DNA from: Candidatus Woesearchaeota archaeon
GTDB lineage: Archaea > Nanobdellota > Nanobdellia > SCGC-AAA011-G17 > GW2011-AR18
Assembly: GCA_018303515.1 (NCBI GenBank)
Contig: JAGVXZ010000025.1
Location: 1 to 37,391, forward strand
Length of the DNA stretch: 37,391 nucleotides
Direction: 5' to 3'
Shown: one piece after another, positions 6,734 to 12,638 of the stretch
How positions within the stretch are numbered: position 1 is the first letter of the stretch
Layout of the letters: the number at the start of each line of letters is the position of its first letter
Program-made: the position numbers and the translations under genes
Notes under the pieces: generated by a model
The model's input: the letters and a program-made list of their open reading frames with translations, nothing else
The model's database searches: none
What the model was told of the DNA's origin: nothing

Positions 6734-8260
6734 CTAATTTACAACAATCTTACCTTTCATTCCAGCTTCTGTATGCCCTGGAAGATTGCAAGTAAACAAA
6801 AACTCTCCAGTTTTTTTTGGAGTAAACTCTACTAATGTGGTACTATCACCTTTAAGAATTTCATGTACATTTAACTCATCAATATCAAAAGAATGAGTAA
6901 AATCAAGATTTTTTATTTCCATTACAGTTTTAGTATCCACTTTTATATTTATAATATTAGGTGAAAATCCCATACTATACGCATTCATATGAATTATCTC
7001 TCCCGGAGTTACTGTGACTTCAGTGTTTTGCGTATCAATATTCGCTGGAATAAGTAGTAATGCCCAAAGAGAGAAAATTATAATTAAGAAAATTAATTGA
7101 AGAATTTTAACAAAGAAATTAGAATATGCTTTTTTAATTAAATATGCACTCCACATTCCACTAATTATTAAAATAATTGCCTTTGAATAACTAATAAAAC
7201 CATCTTTGAAGTGTAAAGTTGGTCCAAGAAAACCAAAGAAAATTGTAAAGAACATAATCCCAAATACTATTGGAAGATAATAATAACCAGATTCTGTTAA
7301 AAATCCTTTTAATTTTATTTGATTAAGTTTAGCACAAACAATCCCAAACAAACTAAAAACTAATAAAAAGATTCCAATAGAGAATACAAAATCGAATCCA
7401 CGAAGTAAATATCCAGTAACTTCTAAATTAAATAATAAAATTATTTTTCTTATTAAAAAAACTCCTTTATTTGTTAATATAAAACTTAAACCCAAAAGTG
7501 CAATTATAAAATAAGATTCACTTAATGTAAAGTTAATTCTATTTTCTATTTCCTTTCCAGGTCTCGTTATTCCAATGTGTGCAGAAGAATAAGGACAATT
7601 TTTTATACAATTAGTACATATCAAACAATCCTTATTACTTTGAATATTTGGAACATCATTAAACATTGGACAAGGTTGTTCTTTACGTCCTAATATGCAC
7701 CATTTTTCACTACATTTTTCACATATTTTTTTTCTTACTCGAACTCCTATAATCGAAAGTCTGCTAAAAACTCCAAGTAAGGTTCCAATCGGGCAAAATA
7801 ATCTACAAAATAATCCTCTTTTAAGAAAAATACCTGTAAGAATAGATAAAATTAGAAAACCAATGAAGAAACTAAGAGTTATTTTTGTAGATAAGAATAA
7901 TCCTGAAATCTGTTCAATATATACAACAATAAAGAATAATACAAACGGAATAAAACTCCATTTTCTAAAATTAATTAGTTTGCCCTCATTTAATTTATTT
8001 CCCAACTGGTTAGTAAATCTTAAGGGGCATAAAAATCCACACCAACTTCTTCCAAGAAAAAAGAGTGTAAGATATAATAATGGCCACCAAAGGATCCATA
8101 CAACCCACATAGCAGACTTACTAGTAAATTCGTAAGAAAAGATCTTAATTGTTCCAAGAAGAAAAGTTAAAATTATTCCTATAAAAATAATTAACCCAAT
8201 TACCCTTATAAAAAGATTTATTTTTTTAATTACAAGATTAACTCTTTCTTCTAATTCCAT
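6734..8260 (-). CDS. NapH/CcoG-like ferredoxin membrane protein fused to a C-terminal cupredoxin
   Basis: The 508-residue protein begins with NapH-like membrane helices carrying two CxxxCP-type motifs (SWCGFLCPL about 72-80 and FCRLFCPIG about 151-159). A cytosolic iron-sulfur segment follows with CxxCxxxxC (180-188) and CxxCxxCxxxC (212-222). More helices lead to a cupredoxin domain at about 404-508, with copper ligands H456, C491, H496 and M501. The first part passes electrons across the membrane in the NapH/NosR family. The fusion suggests electrons flow to or from an outer copper centre. The start (ATG at 8260) is divergent from the DUF411 operon, with a GATAAAAG box near 8295. The physiological partner is unknown. 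Confidence 0.88.
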   Translation of the reverse strand: MELEERVNLVIKKINLFIRVIGLIIFIGIILTFLLGTIKIFSYEFTSKSAMWVVWILWWPLLYLTLFFLGRSWCGFLCPLRFTNQLGNKLNEGKLINFRKWSFIPFVLFFIVVYIEQISGLFLSTKITLSFFIGFLILSILTGIFLKRGLFCRLFCPIGTLLGVFSRLSIIGVRVRKKICEKCSEKWCILGRKEQPCPMFNDVPNIQSNKDCLICTNCIKNCPYSSAHIGITRPGKEIENRINFTLSESYFIIALLGLSFILTNKGVFLIRKIILLFNLEVTGYLLRGFDFVFSIGIFLLVFSLFGIVCAKLNQIKLKGFLTESGYYYLPIVFGIMFFTIFFGFLGPTLHFKDGFISYSKAIILIISGMWSAYLIKKAYSNFFVKILQLIFLIIIFSLWALLLIPANIDTQNTEVTVTPGEIIHMNAYSMGFSPNIINIKVDTKTVMEIKNLDFTHSFDIDELNVHEILKGDSTTLVEFTPKKTGEFLFTCNLPGHTEAGMKGKIVVN

Positions 8261-8299
8261 ATTTTATATTCCATTAGAACTTCTTTAATTACTTTTATC

Positions 8300-8313
8300 T
8301 GAAACTAGTTTCA
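8300..8313. promoter_or_regulatory. Perfect 14-base palindrome between divergent metal genes
   Basis: TGAAACTAGTTTCA is exactly self-complementary. It sits between the cupredoxin-fusion gene and the DUF411 operon, next to the likely leftward TATA box (about 8291-8298). It is a candidate operator for one of the local regulators; no second copy was found by eye. Confidence 0.5.
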
Positions 8314-8379
8314 TAAGTATTTAGTTATGTTGTTTCTATCTTTAAAATATCATGAGTTATATAAGGAGGTTGTAAAAAA

Positions 8380-8820
8380 ATGAAAAAGAAAATCTTAATT
8401 GGATTATTTATAATTATATTATTCATTACAGCAGCATGTACAAAAAATGATTTAACAGATAATGCAGTTCTTTACAAATCAACATTTTGTGGTTGTTGTG
8501 AGGGTTACACCTCAAAACTAACAGGTGCTGGCATGAATATTGACGTAAAAAATATGGATGATGTATCACCAATAAAAGTAAAACACAAAATTCCTAGCGA
8601 AATGCAAAGTTGTCATACAATGGAAATTGAAGGTTACTTTGTAGAGGGTCACGTTCCATTTGAAGCTATACAAAAATTACTTAACGAAAAACCAGATATT
8701 GATGGAATTGCTCTTCCTGGAATGCCATCTGGTTCACCTGGAATGCCTGGAATGAAAAATGGTCCATTCATAATTTATTCCTTAAAAGATGGTGAAGCAA
8801 AGGAATTTATGACTATTTAA
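8380..8820 (+). CDS. DUF411/CopG-like copper-binding lipoprotein
   Basis: The 146-residue protein has a signal with lipobox ITAAC (C20), so it is anchored outside the membrane. The mature part has the DUF411 (PF04214) hallmarks: FCGCC (C37, C39, C40), a later SCH (C78, H79), a conserved EGHVP turn (about 89-93), and a hydrophobic PGMP segment rich in methionine. DUF411 proteins, for example CopG of Pseudomonas, bind copper with cysteines in the periplasm and are thought to act in copper redox. A strong SD (AAGGAGG) precedes the ATG, with TTATATAA just before it. It heads a three-gene operon of Cys-rich proteins. Confidence 0.88.
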   Translation: MKKKILIGLFIIILFITAACTKNDLTDNAVLYKSTFCGCCEGYTSKLTGAGMNIDVKNMDDVSPIKVKHKIPSEMQSCHTMEIEGYFVEGHVPFEAIQKLLNEKPDIDGIALPGMPSGSPGMPGMKNGPFIIYSLKDGEAKEFMTI

Positions 8821-8821
8821 A

Positions 8822-9229
8822 ATGAGGAAAAAAAACATATTTATGGGGATGTCTTTGGCCATATTATTTATTGGTTTTTTTCAATTCACAAATAATATGG
8901 ACATGGAAATCTCAACCTTTTTATATTTAAAAGAAGATCTAATTTCTAAACACTTAGAGCATGGCACTTATAGGTGTTGTTTAAACAAACCATGTAGTTA
9001 TTGCATTGGTGATGCTCACGATGGAAGAAAAGGTTGCTATTGTCTTGAAAATATAATGAATGGTAAATCTCCCTGTGGTGAATGTGTAGGAGAAATATTA
9101 GAAGGCAATGGAAATAAATTTCTAGCTCCTTATTTTGCCAAGGCAATTTCTGAAAATACTGGACACGAAGAAACCGTAAAACAAATAATCTCAGAGAAAT
9201 ATAATATTCCAATAGAAAAACAAGTTTAA
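8822..9229 (+). CDS. Secreted or membrane-anchored Cys-rich protein (PCYCF-like)
   Basis: The 135-residue protein has an N-terminal hydrophobic segment (about 6-22) and eight cysteines between 52 and 88, arranged as RCC, CSYC, GCYC and CGEC. A helical C-terminal part follows. The spacing recalls PCYCF-motif lipoproteins that bind metal outside the cell; this is a resemblance, not a firm match. It starts 1 base after the DUF411 stop, so the two are probably translated together. It also loosely resembles the cysteine cluster of the protein at 846-1544. An outside metal-binding role beside DUF411 is inferred. Confidence 0.75.
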   Translation: MRKKNIFMGMSLAILFIGFFQFTNNMDMEISTFLYLKEDLISKHLEHGTYRCCLNKPCSYCIGDAHDGRKGCYCLENIMNGKSPCGECVGEILEGNGNKFLAPYFAKAISENTGHEETVKQIISEKYNIPIEKQV

Positions 9230-9244
9230 TGGAGGTAATTTAAA

Positions 9245-9454
9245 ATGGTAAATTTAAAATGTGGTTGTAAAGTGAATAGTAATGGATGTTTTATTCTTGG
9301 TAATAATTGTTTAGAGAAAAACTGTAAGGAATGCCAAACAGTTTCTAAAATACATCCATTTGGTGATAAAAGATTTAAGAAGATATATCTAATATTAAAT
9401 TTATTTTTTAATTTTGAAACTAAGATTTTTTTTATATTCACTTACTTCAAATAA
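9245..9454 (+). CDS. Small Cys-rich protein, third gene of the DUF411 operon
   Basis: The 69-residue protein opens with a compact cysteine-rich part (CGC at 6-8, C15, C22 and CKEC at 27-30), followed by a basic stretch and a hydrophobic C-terminal segment (about 47-68). The ATG follows a good SD (GGAGG) 15 bases after the preceding stop, which supports translation. The first half could be a small metal-binding knuckle and the last part a membrane anchor. I recognise no family. Confidence is limited by its size and the low-complexity tail. Confidence 0.55.
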   Translation: MVNLKCGCKVNSNGCFILGNNCLEKNCKECQTVSKIHPFGDKRFKKIYLILNLFFNFETKIFFIFTYFK

Positions 9455-9481
9455 GAAATATACTTCTCTAAAATAGATAAT

Positions 9482-9591
9482 TGCGGAGGACAGGTTTCGA
9501 ACCTGCGCAGGCACTAAGCCACTGGATATCTCATCAGTTACTCTAAGAATGATCTTAAGTCCAGCCCGTTTGACCACTCCGGCACCCCCGC
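9482..9591 (-). tRNA. tRNA-Leu (anticodon TAA) with intron
   Basis: The minus strand folds as a leucine tRNA: acceptor GCGGGGG paired to CCTCCGC with discriminator A, the D arm, anticodon stem CTGGA/TCCAG, a long variable arm (GGC..GCC), and T arm GCAGG/CCTGT. The loop CTTAAGA gives anticodon TAA. A 26-base intron interrupts the loop after base 37, so the mature length is 84. CCA is not encoded. A GTTTTATAAG box lies at 9621-9630, upstream of the 5' end. Confidence 0.95.
9528..9553 (-). other. Bulge-helix-bulge intron in tRNA-Leu(TAA)
   Basis: The 26 bases lie between anticodon-loop positions 37 and 38, the canonical archaeal site. CTTA of the exon loop can pair with TGAG near the 3' end of the intron as the four-base central helix. 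Three-base bulges AGA and ATA flank it at the two cut sites, and TCA/TGA starts the inner helix. The exact border is ambiguous by one A. Confidence 0.85.
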
Positions 9592-9707
9592 ATAATATAA
9601 TAATTGGTTTCTAAGAATACCTTATAAAACTTTTCACTCTTATATTAAGGGGGTAAATAACTCTTTTTAAAACTAAATTTCCCTCAAAATAGAGGATTTT
9701 TAAAAGA

Positions 9708-10322
9708 TTACTTTAAAATCTTTCCAGTTTTCAAATACCACATATACAAATCTAATTCTCCCAAAGACATTTTAACTTCATCAGCAATTTTTCTAAATTC
9801 CTTCTCAATTTCTAAATACCCTTTTTTATTTATTTTCTTAGGTTTTTCTATTCTCCCATTATCAGCCATTAAGTTAATTATATGCCTATCTAAAATAGAA
9901 TAATCAAAATATCCAACATTGCGTAAGAAATGTGAAGCCTCTTTATATCCCAATCCTTTAATATTCTTAACTAACCATTCTCTAGGATTATTCAAAGAAA
10001 CGATTATCTTTTTAATAGATTTATAGTTCCTTGCATCAACAATATAACTCCCTTTATTATTATGGAATCTATGTTTGTTTCTCTTTATTGTTTCTCTTAT
10101 TTCTTCTAAGTTTTTATTCAAGAATCCTTTATGACCTAACTCATTTTGAATATTGATTGCAGTAGATGCTTTAGAATTTGCAGTTAATAAACAGAAACAT
10201 AATTCACTAAACCATTCTTTATCATTTTTAGTTTCAAAAGATGAAAATTCTCTTAATCTTGATTCTATTACCACTTTTATTTCAGAATTTCTAAGTTTAT
10301 TAATATCTTGAATAAGTCTCAT
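9708..10322 (-). CDS. ogg: 8-oxoguanine DNA glycosylase/AP lyase, Ogg2 type
   Basis: The enzyme removes oxidised guanine and cuts the abasic site in base excision repair. Its 204 residues match the length of archaeal Ogg2 (about 207). The helix-hairpin-helix region carries IKGLGYKEASHFLRNVG with the likely Schiff-base lysine K127. The SILDRHI stretch has the catalytic aspartate D145. The C-terminal LDLYMWYLKTGKI is typical of the family. Its ATG overlaps the stop of the upstream peroxiredoxin gene by 4 bases, pairing oxidative DNA repair with peroxide removal in one transcript. Confidence 0.93.
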   Translation of the reverse strand: MRLIQDINKLRNSEIKVVIESRLREFSSFETKNDKEWFSELCFCLLTANSKASTAINIQNELGHKGFLNKNLEEIRETIKRNKHRFHNNKGSYIVDARNYKSIKKIIVSLNNPREWLVKNIKGLGYKEASHFLRNVGYFDYSILDRHIINLMADNGRIEKPKKINKKGYLEIEKEFRKIADEVKMSLGELDLYMWYLKTGKILK

Positions 10323-10780
10323 AATGTTTGAATAAAATACAGGACTTCTTTGGAATGATTTTTTGGATTTACTTTATCATAAACTTGGATGACTTTATTT
10401 GACTTATCTAACACATAAGTTATTCTACTAATACCCAAATATTCTATTCCCATAAATTTTCTCTTCCCATAAACACCATATTTCTTTGAAACAGAAAAAT
10501 CAATATCAGATAACAATAATATTTTTAAATTATGTTTATCACAAAATTTAGTTTTAGTTTTTTCATCTCCTCCAGAAATCCCAATAACTTGAATATTTAA
10601 TTTTTCAAATTCTTTAAGATCGCTAGTAAACTCTTTAGCCTCTATTGTACATCCAGGAGTATTATCTTTTGGATAGAAATAAACTACTTTATATTTGGAT
10701 TTACTTAAAGAATGAACTTTACCTTCCTTATCCTTTAATTTAAACTCAGGAGCTTTATCACCAATTTTAAGTAATACCAT
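10319..10780 (-). CDS. bcp: Peroxiredoxin, Bcp/PrxQ type
   Basis: The 153-residue thiol peroxidase reduces peroxides using the cysteine in TPGCTIEAKEF (C44), with T41 and P42 in the usual PxxxTxxC frame. A second cysteine about 50 residues later (KFCDKH) could be the resolving thiol. The N-terminal KIGDKAPEF and the YFYPKD strand are typical of the family. A TTAATAAAAAG box centred near 10806 lies 26 bases before the ATG, so the transcript is probably leaderless. It runs into the ogg gene with a 4-base overlap. Confidence 0.93.
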   Translation of the reverse strand: MVLLKIGDKAPEFKLKDKEGKVHSLSKSKYKVVYFYPKDNTPGCTIEAKEFTSDLKEFEKLNIQVIGISGGDEKTKTKFCDKHNLKILLLSDIDFSVSKKYGVYGKRKFMGIEYLGISRITYVLDKSNKVIQVYDKVNPKNHSKEVLYFIQTL

Positions 10781-10846
10781 TTCAGTTTTAAGTTTAATTC
10801 TTTTTATTAAGATTTGGGTATTTTAACAATTAAAAGTATTTTCTAC

Positions 10847-11542
10847 TTATTTTAATTTTCTCACATCTTTCACTTTTCCAAAATCAAATATTCCTTTTTC
10901 ACCAACAACCTTAACTTTAAAATTTTCAACTTTAGAAATAAAAGGACTCAAAAAATCCCCCTGTAAAATATCAGTTCCTTCAGATAAAACATTAAATGAT
11001 GGCATTACAATTAATTCCTTTTTTTTATAATTCCCTATTAAGAAACACTTATACTTCTCATCACGTGGATATTCTTTAATCGTAATCGCAGGATGTTCAT
11101 GCCCAATAACTATAGTTTTAATTTTATCAAAAGAAAAATCTACAGAATCACCATGGCAAATAAATATTTCCTTAAATTTAATGAAACTACATAACTCTAC
11201 ATTTTTACGAATAGCAATAGGATATAAAATATTATCATGATTGCCTTTAATTAAAATTACTCTTTTACAATTTAATCTTAAAAAATCAATAAAGTTACAA
11301 ATCTCTTTCCATTCGTCTTTTAGAATGGTCCCAAATTCATGTTTTAAATCCCCGTTAATAACAATTGTATTAATCTTAACAGTTTCAAATATTTTCTTTA
11401 ACTTTGAAACTGTTTTAGAATATTGTATTTTTGGAATTAAACTTCCCTTGTTATGTAGAGAAGCTTCATACCCTAAATGTATATCCCCAAAAACTAAAAC
11501 CTTTTCTTCCTCTAAATATAAACATAAATCAATAAATTTCAT
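10847..11542 (-). CDS. Archaeal metallophosphoesterase (COG1407, SbcD-related)
   Basis: The protein has the calcineurin-type metal motifs in order: FGDIHLG (about 18-24), NGDLKHE (about 63), KGNHD (about 93), then CHGDS and IGHEHP. This is the archaeal family labelled SbcD-related or ICC-like, often found near Lhr helicase genes as it is here; its substrate is not established. I choose the ATG at 11542 (231 residues) because ATATTTAAG at 11564-11572 is centred 26 bases upstream. The longer reading from 11584 would place that TATA box inside the gene. It is divergent from the gene at 11595 and shares the same TATA region. Confidence 0.9.
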   Translation of the reverse strand: MKFIDLCLYLEEEKVLVFGDIHLGYEASLHNKGSLIPKIQYSKTVSKLKKIFETVKINTIVINGDLKHEFGTILKDEWKEICNFIDFLRLNCKRVILIKGNHDNILYPIAIRKNVELCSFIKFKEIFICHGDSVDFSFDKIKTIVIGHEHPAITIKEYPRDEKYKCFLIGNYKKKELIVMPSFNVLSEGTDILQGDFLSPFISKVENFKVKVVGEKGIFDFGKVKDVRKLK

Positions 11543-11563
11543 ACTTTGAAGAACCACATAAAA

Positions 11564-11574
11564 CTTAAATATCC
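11564..11574. promoter_or_regulatory. Shared bidirectional TATA element
   Basis: CTTAAATAT on the plus strand reads ATATTTAAG on the minus strand. Its centre (about 11568) is 26-27 bases from both divergent start codons (11542 minus, 11595 plus). Purine-rich GAAAGG flanks it on the minus-strand upstream side, as expected of a BRE. A single TATA element could serve both leaderless genes. Confidence 0.55.
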
Positions 11575-11594
11575 TTTCTTTCAAAGATTAATCT

Positions 11595-12266
11595 ATGGAT
11601 ATTAAAGAGAAGAGATCAAAGAAACAACTAATCTCAGATATCTTAATAAGATTAAAACAAATTGAAGATTCAATAAATAATCAAAATACTGTTCTATTAA
11701 AATCAGCATCATTTGTAATAAGGCGTGATATTGAAGATTTAATAATTCTAATTGCAAAAGAAGGTTCAAATCAAGAAAAATCAATTGTAAGTGCCCATGA
11801 ATTTTATGAGTTTGTTAACTTCATCGAAGCTGAAATACTCTTACTTTCACATGATGAAATAAATTCTGACCAATTCTATTTTAAATTATTTAAAGATGAA
11901 TTTTTTCCTACTTCTCTGATAGTAAAAGACAAAATTAAAGAGCTTTTAGAATTAATAAGTCTTGATCCAATTACTGTAAAGCATAGTTCCACATACGATC
12001 GAAAATTAAAAAAGAACCCCTATTTAGGAGCCAGTCATACAATAAAAAAAACTGAGATTTCAATTATTAATTATTTTGAAAAGGGAGGAAAAATTGGTCA
12101 GAGCAATTATGCAAAAATATCTCGTGAAGACACGATATTACACTCCTGGATCCCAGCTCCAATGGATGACTACAGGATAGAGTATATATTTAATCCACAA
12201 AAGAGAGAAATCTTATTTTTAGATATTGGAAGGGCCGGTGCCGATTTTGGTTACAGTGGCCATTAA
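11595..12266 (+). CDS. Hypothetical protein with possible RelE-like C-terminal segment
   Basis: The 223-residue protein is not recognised as a whole. Residues 1-120 are mostly helical and charged. The last 85 or so (YDRKLKKNP through DYRIEYIFNP and ILFLDIG) recall RelE/ParE toxins, in which a helical N-terminus leads to a DYRxxY strand and a final LxIGxR strand. Here the end is LDIGRAGADFGY, so the match is partial. If real, the helical N-terminal half might act as a fused partner domain. The TATA element lies 27 bases before the ATG, which supports a leaderless start. It overlaps the convergent gene by 4 bases. Confidence 0.7.
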   Translation: MDIKEKRSKKQLISDILIRLKQIEDSINNQNTVLLKSASFVIRRDIEDLIILIAKEGSNQEKSIVSAHEFYEFVNFIEAEILLLSHDEINSDQFYFKLFKDEFFPTSLIVKDKIKELLELISLDPITVKHSSTYDRKLKKNPYLGASHTIKKTEISIINYFEKGGKIGQSNYAKISREDTILHSWIPAPMDDYRIEYIFNPQKREILFLDIGRAGADFGYSGH

Positions 12267-12586
12267 GCAAAATATTTTTGTACCACTTCAACAACTTGTT
12301 CAGAATCAGTATCACTGCACTCTTGTCTAAAACTATAATAGCTTACCTCCGGATCTCTATCTATTTTTTTAACTGCATTTCTAAATACCCTTGCAACTAA
12401 ATTTCCGGGAGATTCAGAAATTATTGCATTAAACCTTTCTAGGGAATAGTCAGGGTCTGGAGTATTATGAGTTACAGCATCACTATAAACTACAAAGCCA
12501 TTTTCATAATCAGTACCATAAAATATATAGTCTTCCTCTACACTATTTGGTATGTCTAAACTTCCCATTTTTTCTCTTAAACTCAT
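12263..12586 (-). CDS. Hypothetical protein
   Basis: The 107-residue acidic protein is unrecognised. It has aromatic-rich strands (YIFYGTDYENGFVVY) and a C-terminal helix (VVEVVQKYF), with one cysteine and no membrane segment. A TTTTATATG box centred at 12612 is 26 bases before the ATG, the same geometry as for known genes here, which argues that it is expressed. It converges on and overlaps the 11595-12266 gene by 4 bases. Function is unknown. Confidence 0.65.
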   Translation of the reverse strand: MSLREKMGSLDIPNSVEEDYIFYGTDYENGFVVYSDAVTHNTPDPDYSLERFNAIISESPGNLVARVFRNAVKKIDRDPEVSYYSFRQECSDTDSEQVVEVVQKYFA

Positions 12587-12638
12587 AAAGTAAGATCAAT
12601 ACCACAAAGCATATAAAACATACTAAATCAAAAAATTC

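Noticed and set aside
9226..9441. Minus-strand ORF opposite the small Cys-rich gene
   Set aside because: Its composition is low-complexity, it lacks an SD or TATA box, and the plus-strand gene has a good SD and a cysteine pattern.
11542..11584. Longer start for the COG1407 phosphoesterase
   Set aside because: It would place the TATA box within the coding region; the later ATG has the usual 26-base spacing.
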